From positions 83,078 to 147,077 of the forward strand of contig NZ_FPBA01000013.1 of the NCBI RefSeq assembly GCF_900116515.1: a stretch of DNA of 64,000 nt, written 5' to 3'. How positions within the stretch are numbered: the first letter of the stretch is position 1; every line of letters begins with the position of its first letter. A model generated the notes under the pieces. It was given only the letters and a program-made list of their open reading frames with translations, was not told the DNA's origin and searched no databases. Of this stretch, positions 47,494 to 56,547 are shown piece by piece. The DNA comes from Geodermatophilus amargosae (lineage in GTDB: Bacteria > Actinomycetota > Actinomycetes > Mycobacteriales > Geodermatophilaceae). The position numbers and the translations under genes are program-made.

Positions 47494-47949
47494 GTGACCG
47501 AGACGGGCCGTTCCCGGCGGCCGCCTGCAGCGGTCGACCGGGTCGCGGTCCTGCTGGGCGTCATCGGCAGCGTCGGAGCCGTCATCGCGTTGCTGGAGGG
47601 TGCATGGCTCTGGGCGGCGACGGTCTTCCTGGGGTCGATCGTGGTCGAGCTGCTCGTCGTCCTGGCCCGTCGTCGGCGTGCCCGGCGGTCGCTCGGAGCC
47701 TGGTCACCCGGCGTCCACGGCGGGCTCAGCCGGGCGCGGAGCCGTTCGGGACGGGCCCCGCAGGGAGCGGGCACGGGTCACCATGCGGTCCATCTCCTCG
47801 ACGGTCAGCTCGACCAGCCGGCGGACCGACTCGGTGGCGCTGAGCAGTGCGTCCGTGAGCAGGGCCCGCGGGGTCGCGAGGGCGCCGGGAGCGCTGGAGA
47901 CGGCCGCCAGCGCAGCGTCCTCCGAGGACCACCGACGCGTGGGCGGTGA
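47494..47949 (+). CDS. Possible small membrane protein (long unsupported tail)
   Basis: The first 70 residues look real: a basic start, two hydrophobic helices (VAVLLGVIGSVGAVIALLEGAWLWAATVFLGSIVVELLVVL) and RRRRARR. From about residue 75 the reading frame lies opposite the coding strand of another gene and has no protein-like composition. A frameshift or a lost stop near base 47710 is the simplest reading. It follows HelR by 44 bases on the same strand. Function unknown. Confidence 0.4.
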   Translation: MTETGRSRRPPAAVDRVAVLLGVIGSVGAVIALLEGAWLWAATVFLGSIVVELLVVLARRRRARRSLGAWSPGVHGGLSRARSRSGRAPQGAGTGHHAVHLLDGQLDQPADRLGGAEQCVREQGPRGREGAGSAGDGRQRSVLRGPPTRGR

Positions 47950-47961
47950 CGTCATGGCCAT
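47704..47961 (-). CDS. Small helical hypothetical protein
   Basis: The protein has 85 residues from ATG 47961 or 83 from ATG 47955. It contains WSSEDAALAAVSSAPGALATPRALL and TESVRRLVELTVEEMDRMVTRARSLRG, two amphipathic helices. No homologue is recognised. It overlaps the tail of the plus-strand frame, so only one of the two can be fully right. This one has the better composition there. Confidence 0.5.
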   Translation of the reverse strand: MAMTSPPTRRWSSEDAALAAVSSAPGALATPRALLTDALLSATESVRRLVELTVEEMDRMVTRARSLRGPSRTAPRPAEPAVDAG

Positions 47962-47992
47962 CCTGTCGCGGTCGGTGCGGTCGACGGCACGG

Positions 47993-48265
47993 TCAACGTG
48001 GCGACGGCGCAGCCGGCTCCCGGCCTCGGTCCACGTGCCGCGCCGCACGTGTTCCGCAGCGACGTGGCGCTGGCTCCAAGGCACCGCGACGAAGCCGGTC
48101 GGACAGCGACGGGAGGCCTCCGGTGACGAGGACGTCCGCCGGCGGGAAGCCGAGTGACTGGTCGGGCACCTCGATGGCGTCGCCGGCGTCGGTCAGGACG
48201 CCGCGCAGTGCGAGGTCGACTAGCAGGGCGCCGCGGCGCCGGGTTCAGTTGCACCTCGTCGTCGG
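47993..48265 (-). pseudogene. GPP34-family (GOLPH3-like) remnant
   Basis: On the minus strand RLTDDEVQLN is followed, after a one-base frame change at about 48240, by GALLVDLALRGVLTDAGDAI and SLGFPPADVLVTGGLPS. This resembles the core of actinobacterial GPP34 phosphoprotein-family proteins, which bind membrane phospholipids. Both ends of the family domain are missing and the frame is broken, so the gene is a relic. It begins immediately after the stop of the membrane protein gene at 48266. Confidence 0.45.
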
Positions 48266-48910
48266 TCAGGCGTCCGCAGTGGTCGGGGTGGACACCCGGA
48301 GGAACGACCGCCCCCGCCGCGCGTCCCGGAGGAGGAAGATCCCGGCGAGCAGGTTCATCGCCACCATGAACAGTACGAGCACGCCGCGCCATGTCGACGG
48401 ATCGGCGATCCACGTGCCGGAGAAGGGAAGGGTCAGGCCGACGTTGCTCGCCAGGGCGTAGCCCTGCTGGACCAGCTGCTCGGCGGTCAACCGGGCCAGC
48501 GGGAGGGGCGCCGAGTCGAGGGCCTGACGGCGGCTGACCACCGCGATGAGGTGCCGCCGTTGCCCCCTGCTCAGCACCGTCAGTGGTCCGCTCCACGGAC
48601 GGGTGCGCCGACTGCCGAGCAGTTGCAGGGCCAGACCCCAGACCTGCAACGTGAGGCCTGCCGCTGCGATGCACCATCCGGCAACAGCCTGGAGGGTCCC
48701 GACCTCCCGGCCGTCCTGCAGCGAACGAGGGTCTACGAGGATGGACAACACGGTCGTCACGGCCGCGCCCGCGACGAGCGCTGCGGCGATCAGGAAGGCC
48801 CGCTGCTGACGCCAGCGACGTCGCCGGGCGAGGGCGGTCTCGGTCGGCATCCGCTCGAGGATCGACAGCGCGTGCGACCAGGACGTCGTGTCCGCTGCGT
48901 CGGCCGTCAT
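48266..48910 (-). CDS. Hypothetical membrane protein with three to four helices
   Basis: The protein is 214 residues from ATG 48910; an upstream ATG at 48922 is also in frame. Two helices (AFLIAAALVAGAAVTTVLSIL and AVAGWCIAAAGLTLQVWGLAL) are followed by a cytoplasmic stretch of about 85 residues and a last helix (GVLVLFMVAMNLLAGIFLL). I do not recognise a family. It is the last apparent chromosomal gene before the tRNA-derived repeat at 49060, and its upstream region merges into that site. Confidence 0.7.
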   Translation of the reverse strand: MTADAADTTSWSHALSILERMPTETALARRRRWRQQRAFLIAAALVAGAAVTTVLSILVDPRSLQDGREVGTLQAVAGWCIAAAGLTLQVWGLALQLLGSRRTRPWSGPLTVLSRGQRRHLIAVVSRRQALDSAPLPLARLTAEQLVQQGYALASNVGLTLPFSGTWIADPSTWRGVLVLFMVAMNLLAGIFLLRDARRGRSFLRVSTPTTADA

Positions 48911-49059
48911 GATCGAGAGCATCGACCACCGCAGGGCGCGGGGGCGCGCTCGACCCGCGACTGTCGCCCGGTCGAGTCGTCCGCGGAACGCGTGGTCGCC
49001 AGCCGGGACCGCGACCTCGGCGACCAGCGGCCACCGCGCTGACCTGCGGCTTCGTGCGT

Positions 49060-49099
49060 GGGCGGGTGGGGCTCGAACCCACGACCCAGGGATCATGAG
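49060..49099. repeat. Left att-like repeat: 3' half of a tRNA (CAT anticodon)
   Basis: These 40 bases match 57714-57753 at 38 positions in the same orientation. On the minus strand they form a tRNA T-arm (GTGGG, TTCGAGC, CCCAC) preceded by an anticodon-loop-like CTCATGA and followed by CCGCCCA. There is no matching 5' half, so this is a fragment. Such a fragment at one end of an island is the usual left attachment site of a tRNA-integrating element. Confidence 0.75.
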
Positions 49100-49514
49100 G
49101 TCCTTCAGAGCCGATTCTCGACCTACGGGCTCGTGGTGCAATTGGGCCCTTGAGCTGCGGTTACACGGTTGGCGATGATGTGTCCGCGACGCCCCGAAAC
49201 GGACGTTCCGTGGGCCCGTGTGGACGTCGTGTGGGCGCCGTGTGCGCCGGAGGGGGGCGCCAGTCCGTCTGGGGTCTCCTGTTCAAGCCCCGAGACCGGC
49301 TTGAGCGTCTCCAGTTCTTCTCCACTCACTGGGGGCCAACCTCCGTACGTCGGTGCCGGCTCCCATCGCAGCGGTCCTCGGGATGGGCGGCGCTGTGACC
49401 GGCCGCCTAGCGCTCAACTGGATCCGGGGTCCTCCGCCAGTGCCTAGGAGGAGCCGTCCCGGTCCCTCATCTGTCCGGTCCTTGTCCATCGGGTCGACCA
49501 AGCGCACCGCCTTT
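49100..49514. other. Gene-free stretch inside the left end of the island
   Basis: No gene is supported. A block at 49229-49250 (containing GTGTGGGCGCCGTGTG) closely matches the 3' end of the broken integrase gene at 57631-57654, and 49150-49175 faintly resembles 57800-57825. These suggest that an older element end lies here. Confidence 0.4.
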
Positions 49515-50443
49515 TCTCTGACTGAGGTCAGAGATCATCACCTCCGCCCGGTCGTCGTCCGCGCTTTCAACCGGACGGTCACCCCGTGCATCGGTGCCCT
49601 CGAGGACCACTTCCTCGCCTGCCGCCGGCCGCTCGGGCACTCCCGGGTGCTCTGGGACATCGACCCGGACGGCAGTGACGTCCGGGACCTGCGTGCACGG
49701 CTCGATCTGGACTCCGGCTACCTGAGCCGCATCCTGCGAGGGCTGCAGGCCGAGGGGCTGGTTTGACGTCGCCGCGAGTCCGGGGGATGGCCGGGTGCGC
49801 GTCGTCCGGCTCACCTCGGCGGGCATGCGTGAACGCCGCGAATTCGATGAGCGGTCCGACGGGGCGGCCGCCGCACTATTGGCGCGCCTGAGCCCTGTCC
49901 AGCAGCAGCGATTGACCGAGGCGATGGGCGAGGTGAACCGGCTGCTGACCGCCCGATGATCGAGGTCGATGTCGAGGATCCGCGCCACCCCGACGCCCGG
50001 TCCTGCATCGCGCAGTACGTCGCGGAGCTCGACGCCCGCTTCTCCGGTGGCTTCGACCCGGCCCGCAGCCTGCCGGCAGCCGACGACGAGCTGGTCCTCC
50101 CGGCCGGGCTGCTCTTGGTGGCCAGGCTGCACGCCCGGCCCGTCGGCTGTGCGGCCTTGAAGTTGCACGGCCAGCAGCCCGCGGAGGTCAAGCGCATGTG
50201 GGTCGCCCGGGCCGCTCGCGGCCTCGGCCTGGGCCGTCGGCTGCTCGACGCGATCGAGGACCGCGCCAGGACCGTCGGCGTTCCCGCGCTGCGCCTGGAG
50301 ACCAACCGGGCTCTCGGCGAAGCGATCGGGCTGTACCGGTCCGCCGGCTACCGCGAGGTCGCCGCTTCAATACCGAACCCTTCGCCGATCACTGGTTCGA
50401 GAAGGACCTCGCATCCGCCTCACCCGAGGACGGCGAGGCCTGA
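49515..50443 (+). pseudogene. MarR regulator-GNAT acetyltransferase gene, frameshifted
   Basis: The first part reads VRAFNRTVTPCIGALEDHFLA, RPLGHSRVLWDI and LDLDSGYLSRILRGLQAEGLV, then stops at 49766. One extra base earlier, the frame continues as DVAASPGDGRVRVVRLTSAGMRERREFDE to a stop at 49959. The GNAT half begins at ATG 49956 (IEVDVEDPRHPDARSCI, PVGCAALK, RMWVARAARGLGLGRRLL) and its end FNTEPFADHWFEKDL lies one frame away after a lost base at about 50367. This is the common MarR-GNAT fused protein, broken at least twice. The N-terminus has no clear start codon. Confidence 0.8.
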
Positions 50444-50998
50444 ACCGCACCCTCGGCGTCGCTGCCGCCCAGCCGCCCGTCGTCGCTGAGCAGCCCGGTC
50501 ACGCCGCTGAGAACCCGTCACAACGAGTTACCGGGCCGCTGGTGCAGGAGGTGTGCCACCTGATGCTCGACCTTCTGCAGTGCCAGCAGTGCGGAGCTCG
50601 GCCTGTGGCTGGATCAGCGATCAGAGAGTCCGCTTGTCCGTCGGCGGGCGTCTGGACGACGATGCTCGGCCGCGGCCGCGGCCGCGGCCACTGCCGAGTG
50701 CTCCGGCAGAGGATCGCGAGACGTCGCTGGCAGGTCGGCGCTAGGCCGACCACGTGAGGTGAGGCGACCTCGGGGAGTGGCCGACGGTTCCCGCGGTGTC
50801 CGCACGCCGTCGGCGGTCGGCACCCGAGGACGCAGGCCGCGCGTGATTGCTGACAGCGGGCGGGACTGGGGTCGAAACGGCTCCCAGCGCCTGTCGTGGT
50901 GACGCGGTCGCCTGAACGTCCTCCGGGTCATTGCTGAGGGGAGCGCGGATGCCGCGCCGTGCCTCCGGCTCTTGTCAGCACGGCAGCGCTCCATCATT
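50444..50998. other. Gene-free stretch
   Basis: I see no supportable gene on either strand. The only striking feature is the simple GC run around 50670-50692, a repeated GGCCGC unit. The promoter of the TetR gene should lie at its right end. Confidence 0.5.
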
Positions 50999-51014
50999 TT
51001 GGTTAGGTAACCAA
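50999..51014. promoter_or_regulatory. TetR operator dyad TTGGTTA-GG-TAACCAA
   Basis: A perfect 7-bp inverted repeat with a two-base centre abuts the AGGAGG ribosome site of the TetR gene, whose GTG start is at 51028. A repressor bound here would block its own transcription and that of the following CocE-like gene. Confidence 0.75.
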
Positions 51015-51027
51015 CCAGGAGGCCCTC

Positions 51028-51579
51028 GTGTCAGCCAGGTGGGAGGCGATCGTGGCGGCAGCGCTCGACGTCATCCAGGAGGAGGGGCTCAGCGGCTTCA
51101 CCCAGCCGCGGGTCGCCCGGCGCGCCGGGCTGCGACAGAGCCATCTCACCTACTACTTCCCCACGCGGGCCGACCTGCTGCTCGCCGTCGCCGACGAGGC
51201 CGTGCGCCGGCGCGTGGAGGCCCTGCGCGCGGCGGTGTCGGCCGAGGACCCGGCGGCGAAGGTCGCCGGCTTGGTCGACGTGCTCCTCGACCCCCGTCAG
51301 ACGCGGATCCTGACCGCACTGACACAGAGCGCCGACGCCGACCCGGGAGTCCGCCGTGCGTTCGCCGCGCTGGGTGCCGGGATCGCTCCACTCGGCGCCG
51401 AGCTGATCACCTCCTTCGGCGCCGAGCCGACCGAGGCCTCACTCGCCCTGCTGCAGGCGACCTCCACCGGCATCGCCGTCCTCGCCCTGGCCACCGGCGC
51501 AGAGGCGTTCCGCGGCCCCGCCGAGCAGGCCCTCACACAGTTGCTCACCGGCCTGCGCACCGAACAGGACTGCACCTGA
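51028..51579 (+). CDS. TetR-family regulator in the island
   Basis: The 183-residue protein starts at GTG 51028 after AGGAGG. The helix-turn-helix is SGFTQPRVARRAGLRQSHLTYYFPTRADLLLAVADE, and the short ligand domain ends in LLTGLRTEQDCT. The perfect operator dyad directly upstream indicates autorepression. The next gene in the same direction (CocE-like) begins 44 bases after its stop, so they form an operon. This regulator is intact although its neighbours in the island are decayed. Confidence 0.9.
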   Translation: MSARWEAIVAAALDVIQEEGLSGFTQPRVARRAGLRQSHLTYYFPTRADLLLAVADEAVRRRVEALRAAVSAEDPAAKVAGLVDVLLDPRQTRILTALTQSADADPGVRRAFAALGAGIAPLGAELITSFGAEPTEASLALLQATSTGIAVLALATGAEAFRGPAEQALTQLLTGLRTEQDCT

Positions 51580-51623
51580 ACCCACCGCATCCACCGCAGC
51601 ACCGACCCAGGAGAGGCACCGGC

Positions 51624-53393
51624 ATGAGCACGCACATCCCCCTCAGGGGCTCCACCGCCGGCCGGCAGTACGCCGGCTGGGAACCATGCGCCGTCGCGAT
51701 GGAAGGGCTCGGGAACCGAGTGCTGGCCGACCAGCGCGTCCCGGTCGCCGGCGGCGCCGAGCTGCACGCCGACGTCTACGTCCCCCGAGCACCGGGCCGT
51801 TATCCGGCTGTCGTGTCCTTCGGCGGCTACGCCACCGAGAGGGCCACGGCGGGCATACCGGCTGGCTCGAACGAGATCGGCTCACCGCCGGTGTTCACCG
51901 ACCGCGGCTACTGCCCCGTCGTCGTCGAGCGCCGGGGGATGGGCCGATCGACCGGCGAGCAGGTGATGTTCTTCGATCCGCAGGACGTCGACGATCACGA
52001 GGCGGTAATCGCCTGGGCGGCCGAGCAGCCGTGGTGCAACGGGGAGGTCGTGCTCTTCGGCACCTCCTACTACGCCGTGTCCCAGCTCAGCGTCGCTGCG
52101 CGCAAGCCGCCGGCGCTCAGGGCGCTGTTCTGCAACGAGGTGTCGACCGACCTGTGGCGCCACCTGGTGCACTTCGCCGGCGTGCCCGCCTGGTTCTTCG
52201 TCAGCCTCTGGATGGGCGGGAACTACACGCAGGAGAACTACGACGAGCGACTGTCACCGGATCGCCGTGCGCTCCTCAGCCAGGTCACCAACGGGCCGCT
52301 GCACCCCCTGCTCGAGCGGCTGGTCCACCACCGGGTGTCGGGGATGTTCGAGTCCTTCGAGTCCGCCACGCCCGTGGAGTTCATGCGGCGGATCTACGCG
52401 CACTGGATGTTCGACGAGAAGACCCGCGCGCAGGCGACGATCCCCGAGGGCCCGACCGCCACGCTCGGCGAGGTCGAGGTGCCCTTCACGGTCGTACAGA
52501 ACCTCGGGTACTTCAACCTGCACCAGTTCGGCTGCTACGACCTGGTCGCCAACGCGGGGACACCTGCCGACTCCCGGTGGCTCATCCTCGCCCCGCCCGC
52601 CTTCGACCTGCCGGTCTACTCGTGGCAGGGTGAGGCGCTGGCCTTCTTCGACCACGTCCTGCGCGGCACCGACAACGGCTACGCCGAGCAGCCGCACGTG
52701 CGCTATTGGGTCGAGGGCGCCGAGCGCTTCGACACGGCCACGGCCTTCCCGCCCGCCGGCGGGGAGGTCCGGCGTCTGCACCTCGGGCCCCCGGACGAGG
52801 ACGCCACGACCTGCCGGCTGAGCCGGGAGGCGAGGGCTGAGGGCTCCGGGTCTTGGGTCGCCGTCCCCCTGGGGCTGCCGCAGCTCGGCGGCCTGGACGA
52901 GGTGGCCCACCAGGTCCTCGCCTTCGACCTGCCGGTCGAGGAGGACACCCGGCTCGCCGGTCCGGTCACCGCCCGACTCACCTACAGCTGCAACGAGATC
53001 GACTCCTACGTCGTGGCCCGACTGTCCCGGCTCGACGCCGCCGGCGAGTGCCACCAGCTCTCCCTCGGCGCCATCCGTCCCGCGTCCCGCACCGAGGAGG
53101 AGGGACGCAGCACGCCACTGGAGATCGCCATCGACGCCGGGCTCCGTGAACCCCTCGTCCCGGACGAGCCGGTCGTCCTGCGCTTCAGCCTCACGCCCGG
53201 GCCGACGCTGCTGCGCCCCGGGGACACCCTGCGGCTCGAGCTCGCCAGCCGGGTCGACCTGCTGCGTGCAGACCCGAGTGAGGGCTACGCGCAGTTCGAC
53301 ATGCCCGTGCCGCCCTACCCCTGTCGCAACACCGTGCACTTCGGTGGTGACAGCTGGATCGAGGTCACCGAGGTGCCGCTCCCGGCGCCCTGA
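51624..53393 (+). CDS. CocE/NonD (X-Pro dipeptidyl-peptidase S15-type) hydrolase, atypical
   Basis: The protein is 589 residues from ATG 51624. The alpha/beta domain has ADVYVPRAPGRYPAVVSFGGY, RRGMGRSTG and the nucleophile elbow FGTSYYA with Ser148. The C-terminal jelly-roll domain (from about residue 360) has LDEVAHQVLAFDLPVEEDTRLAGPVTARLTYSCNEIDSYVVARL and LRPGDTLRLELAS, which are typical. Two usual catalytic blocks look altered: where GWYD is expected there is GYFN, and where GPWxH is expected there is APPAF. The protein may therefore lack the Asp and His of the triad. The substrate is unknown; members split esters or acylated amines. Confidence 0.85.
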   Translation: MSTHIPLRGSTAGRQYAGWEPCAVAMEGLGNRVLADQRVPVAGGAELHADVYVPRAPGRYPAVVSFGGYATERATAGIPAGSNEIGSPPVFTDRGYCPVVVERRGMGRSTGEQVMFFDPQDVDDHEAVIAWAAEQPWCNGEVVLFGTSYYAVSQLSVAARKPPALRALFCNEVSTDLWRHLVHFAGVPAWFFVSLWMGGNYTQENYDERLSPDRRALLSQVTNGPLHPLLERLVHHRVSGMFESFESATPVEFMRRIYAHWMFDEKTRAQATIPEGPTATLGEVEVPFTVVQNLGYFNLHQFGCYDLVANAGTPADSRWLILAPPAFDLPVYSWQGEALAFFDHVLRGTDNGYAEQPHVRYWVEGAERFDTATAFPPAGGEVRRLHLGPPDEDATTCRLSREARAEGSGSWVAVPLGLPQLGGLDEVAHQVLAFDLPVEEDTRLAGPVTARLTYSCNEIDSYVVARLSRLDAAGECHQLSLGAIRPASRTEEEGRSTPLEIAIDAGLREPLVPDEPVVLRFSLTPGPTLLRPGDTLRLELASRVDLLRADPSEGYAQFDMPVPPYPCRNTVHFGGDSWIEVTEVPLPAP

Positions 53394-53495
53394 TCCGACG
53401 GCCGGTGGAGGACACGTGGCCATGCCCAGGCGGCTTCGTCGACGTGCCCCAGCAGCACGAGCGTGGCCGGCTGCCCTGCGCGGGCCTCCGGTCCG

Positions 53496-54515
53496 TCATC
53501 CCGCGCCGGTCGCGGTCCGGAGCCTCGGTAGCACCTCGGCGGCGAAGAGCTCGTTCGAGGCGGCCAGGACGTCCGGGTCGGCGTCCCGGGAGCCGGGGAC
53601 CACGATGATCCGGTCGAGTCCCAGGTCGATCAGCTCACGGAGCCGGGTGGTGCAGTGCTCGGGGGAGCCCACGACGGCGAAGCGGTCGAGGAAGGCGTCG
53701 GGGAGCAGTGTCGCCTGCCCTGCCGTGGTGAGCCCGTGGGCCGCCTCGTCGTAGGCCGCGCGCACCCGTTCCACCACGGCACGGTCGTCGTCCGGCACGA
53801 CGTCGTGCGGACCCTCGCTGACGAAGTGGGCGAAGATCGCCGCGCTCCCGCGGACCAGGTCGCGCGCCACCGCGGCGTCCGGGTGGACGGCGACGTTGAC
53901 GAAGGCCCCCAGCGAGAGCGGAGCCCCCTGGCCCTGGACGGCGTGCCGAGCCTCGGCGACCGCCCAGGCCACCCGCCGTGGATCGGCCCCCACGGTGAAG
54001 TCGACCCGGCCACAGTGGCGGGCTCCGACCGCGATGGTCGTCGGACCCGTCGCGGCCACCGACACCGGGACCTCATCCGCGTGGAAGGGGTCAATCCACG
54101 CCATGCGGGCGGCGACACCGCCGGTGGGAACGGCCCGCCCGCTGAGGAAGCCCTTCAGCTGGTCGAGCCCCTGCTCCAGCTCCTCCGTGGTGGCCGGGTG
54201 CAGGCCCAGCTGCCGGACCGCCGAGTCGCCTCGACCGAGGACGACCACGGCCCGCCCGCCGGACTCGACCTGCAGCGTCGCGAGGGCCGACGCGGTGACC
54301 GCCGGATGGCGGGTCACCGGGTTGGTGACGGCGGGACCGAGCCGCAACCGCCGCGTCGACCGGGCGGCGAGGGCCAGCTCCACGTACGGATCACCCACGA
54401 GGTTCTCGCTGTCGGCGAGCAGCAGGCCGTCGAACCCCCAGGCCTCCGCCTGCACCGCCAGGGCGGTGGCCCGGCGTGGCACCGGGAACCCGTGCAGCCA
54501 GAACTCAGTGCTCAT
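53496..54515 (-). CDS. LLM-class (F420-dependent) oxidoreductase
   Basis: The protein is 339 residues from ATG 54515. The TIM-barrel luciferase-like fold shows as ALAVQAEAWGFDGLLLADSENL, RRLRLGPAVTNPVTRHPAVTASALATLQ and GRAVVVLGRGDSAVRQLG, with VAATGPTTIAVGARHCGRVDFTVG later; the last is typical of F420-dependent actinobacterial enzymes. The end has VVGSPEHCTTRLRELIDLGLDRIIVVPG. These enzymes reduce or oxidise unknown small molecules using F420. It is convergent with the CocE-like gene and divergent from the WS/DGAT gene. Confidence 0.9.
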   Translation of the reverse strand: MSTEFWLHGFPVPRRATALAVQAEAWGFDGLLLADSENLVGDPYVELALAARSTRRLRLGPAVTNPVTRHPAVTASALATLQVESGGRAVVVLGRGDSAVRQLGLHPATTEELEQGLDQLKGFLSGRAVPTGGVAARMAWIDPFHADEVPVSVAATGPTTIAVGARHCGRVDFTVGADPRRVAWAVAEARHAVQGQGAPLSLGAFVNVAVHPDAAVARDLVRGSAAIFAHFVSEGPHDVVPDDDRAVVERVRAAYDEAAHGLTTAGQATLLPDAFLDRFAVVGSPEHCTTRLRELIDLGLDRIIVVPGSRDADPDVLAASNELFAAEVLPRLRTATGAG

Positions 54516-54836
54516 CGGGCACCCCCGGCCCGGCCGTCGGCTCCAGCGGCGGACGGGCGCTCCGGTCCCGGGCGCGGCCGCCTCGGCGGATGGACACGAC
54601 ACCTCCACCTGGCACGGTCGATGCCGACGAGCGGCAACGTAGCCGTCGCCGGATCGCCTGTCGACGACCCTGGCTCGTGACGGGACCGGCGGACGGTCGT
54701 GCAGCCGCCGGGGCGCTCCGGATCCACGGCCCCTGCAGTCCGCACACCACCGGCCGGATGCGCCGCGACGGGGACGATGGGTAGGGACCGGGGATCCTGC
54801 TTGTCCGGACCCACGCCCCACCGGCAGGCTGCTGCC
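54516..54836. other. Intergenic region between divergent LLM and WS/DGAT genes
   Basis: No gene is supported in these 321 bases. They must hold the promoters of both genes. No convincing operator or hairpin is seen. Confidence 0.5.
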
Positions 54837-56123
54837 GTGCAGGTCCCGCTGACCGCCGAGGACCGGACGATCCTCGCCCTGGAGGATGCCCGGCTGGTCG
54901 GGCACACCGCCACGGTGGTCCACCTGCCGGGAGGTGCTCCGGATCTGCGGCAGCTCCGTGAGGCGGTTGCCCGGCGGCTGCCGGCCGCGCCCCGGCTGAC
55001 CTGGCGGTTGAGCGGGACGTCCGAGGAGCCGGTGTGGCGCTCCGACGAGGTGGACGTCGCGGCGCACGTCCGGGCCGTCGACGGTGCCGGCCCGCTCGAC
55101 GAGGCGGGCGTGCGCACCGAGCTGGCCCGGCTCTTCGGGGAGCACCTCGACCGCAGCCGGCCGCTGTGGCGGATGGACGTGCTCGGCCCGCTCGCGGGTG
55201 GGGGCGCGCTCCTGGTGTGGCGGGTGCACCACGCGCTGGCCGACGGCGGAACGGTCGTGCGCCTGGCCGAGGACGTGCTGTGGGACCCGGCGCCGGCCGT
55301 GGCAGGGGCCGGGCAACACCGCTCGGGAACGGCGGACCCCGGGACGTCTCGAGCCGGTCGGGGACGTTCCTCGCTGTCCGGCGTGCTGACCGGTGAGCTC
55401 CTCCCCGGGCTCCGGCGCTCGCCGTTCGACGTGCGGGTCGGCCGCGAGCGGGAGGTGGCCCTCGCCGTGGCACCGGTGGCGGGTCTGCGCGAGGCCGCTC
55501 GCCGGCTGGCCGGGGCGACGCTCAACGACGCCGTGCTCGCGGTGGTGGCCGGTGCGCTGCGCCGGTGGCTGGAGCACCGGCACGGGCCGGTCCACGGGCT
55601 GACGGTGAAGGTGCCGGTGACCCTGCACCACGACGGCGACGACGTCGGCAACCGTGACTCCTACTTCCGGGTGGACCTGCCGGTGGACGAGCCGGACCCC
55701 GTGGCACGGCTGCTCGCCGTCCGCCGGGAGACCGCGGAACGCAAGGCGCGCCACGACGCCCAGGAGCTCGACGAGCTCACGAACCGGTTGGCGCAGCTCT
55801 CGCCCCGCCTGGCCGGTTGGTCGCAGCGACTGCAGCGGAGCGGGCGCTCGTTCGCGCTCAACGTGTCGAACGTCCGGGGACCCGACCGGGCGGTCACCGT
55901 GCTCGGCGCGCCCGTCGGCGCCGTCCAGCCACTCGTGGAGGTCGCGCAGCACCACGCGCTGCGGGTGGGGGTGCTGTCGGTGGCCGACCGGCTGGGGTTC
56001 GGGCTGGTCGCCGACCCCTCGGTGGTCGGGGACCTCGACCTGCTCGCCGCCGCGGTGGAGCAGGCGGCGGTCGAGCTGCTGCACGCCCGCCGGAACGGGA
56101 CCGCGGGCGGCTCGGCCAGGTGA
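54837..56123 (+). CDS. Wax ester synthase/diacylglycerol acyltransferase (WS/DGAT)
   Basis: The protein is 428 residues from GTG 54837. The active-site motif HHxxxDG is HHALADG with His131, His132 and Asp136. Further family motifs are AGATLNDAVLAVVAGALRRWL and, near the end, FALNVSNVRGPDR; GLVADPSVVGD follows. It uses acyl-CoA to esterify a long-chain alcohol or diacylglycerol, giving storage lipid. The length is slightly below the usual 450-470. It is divergent from the LLM enzyme; no other lipid gene is near, so a role in the island is unclear. Confidence 0.88.
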   Translation: MQVPLTAEDRTILALEDARLVGHTATVVHLPGGAPDLRQLREAVARRLPAAPRLTWRLSGTSEEPVWRSDEVDVAAHVRAVDGAGPLDEAGVRTELARLFGEHLDRSRPLWRMDVLGPLAGGGALLVWRVHHALADGGTVVRLAEDVLWDPAPAVAGAGQHRSGTADPGTSRAGRGRSSLSGVLTGELLPGLRRSPFDVRVGREREVALAVAPVAGLREAARRLAGATLNDAVLAVVAGALRRWLEHRHGPVHGLTVKVPVTLHHDGDDVGNRDSYFRVDLPVDEPDPVARLLAVRRETAERKARHDAQELDELTNRLAQLSPRLAGWSQRLQRSGRSFALNVSNVRGPDRAVTVLGAPVGAVQPLVEVAQHHALRVGVLSVADRLGFGLVADPSVVGDLDLLAAAVEQAAVELLHARRNGTAGGSAR

Positions 56124-56547
56124 GCCGGGACGGGTCGGGTGACGTCTGTGCACGGGCGCGGCGAAGTGCATCGGTGGGGATCCACCCGACACAGCGGCGA
56201 AGCGTGCCGCCAGACCGATGGAGCCGCTGACGCGGGAGGGACCGCAGGGCTCCTCGCAGCCGAACCGGATGACGTCCGCGCTCGGTGGAGGAGCGATCGG
56301 ATCGGTCCCTCCCGGAAGGGACGGTGGCGAGCCTCGGGCGGCCTAGTCGAGCGGGAGGGCGCCGTGATCACCTCCACGGGGTTCGCTGAGGAGCACTGGG
56401 CGGCCTGCGGGCCGTCGCAGGCTGTCTGGGCTGCGGGCGCCCGCCATTCGGAGCGGTGCGATGCGGCACCAGTTCACAGGCGCGGTTGTCCACAGTCGAT
56501 CGCATTGCGTCGTTGACGCGGGGACACCTCGTGGGCACGGTCCGCGC
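56124..56547. other. Gene-free stretch before the integrase
   Basis: No protein-like frame is convincing in these 424 bases. They contain only the upstream region of the integrase gene, whose start is at 56548. Confidence 0.5.

Noticed and set aside
49060..49099. A complete tRNA gene at the left repeat
   Set aside because: Only the anticodon-loop-like part, T-arm and acceptor 3' strand are present; no 5' acceptor strand pairs with it in the next 100 bases.
49150..49447. A second integrase C-terminus near the left repeat
   Set aside because: A 22-base similarity to the integrase end at 57631 exists, but no continuous protein match or Tyr box could be read.
50542..50757. Small gene in the 50.4-51.0 kb gap
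   Set aside because: No ribosome site, and part of the frame is a simple GGCCGC repeat coding Arg-Gly.
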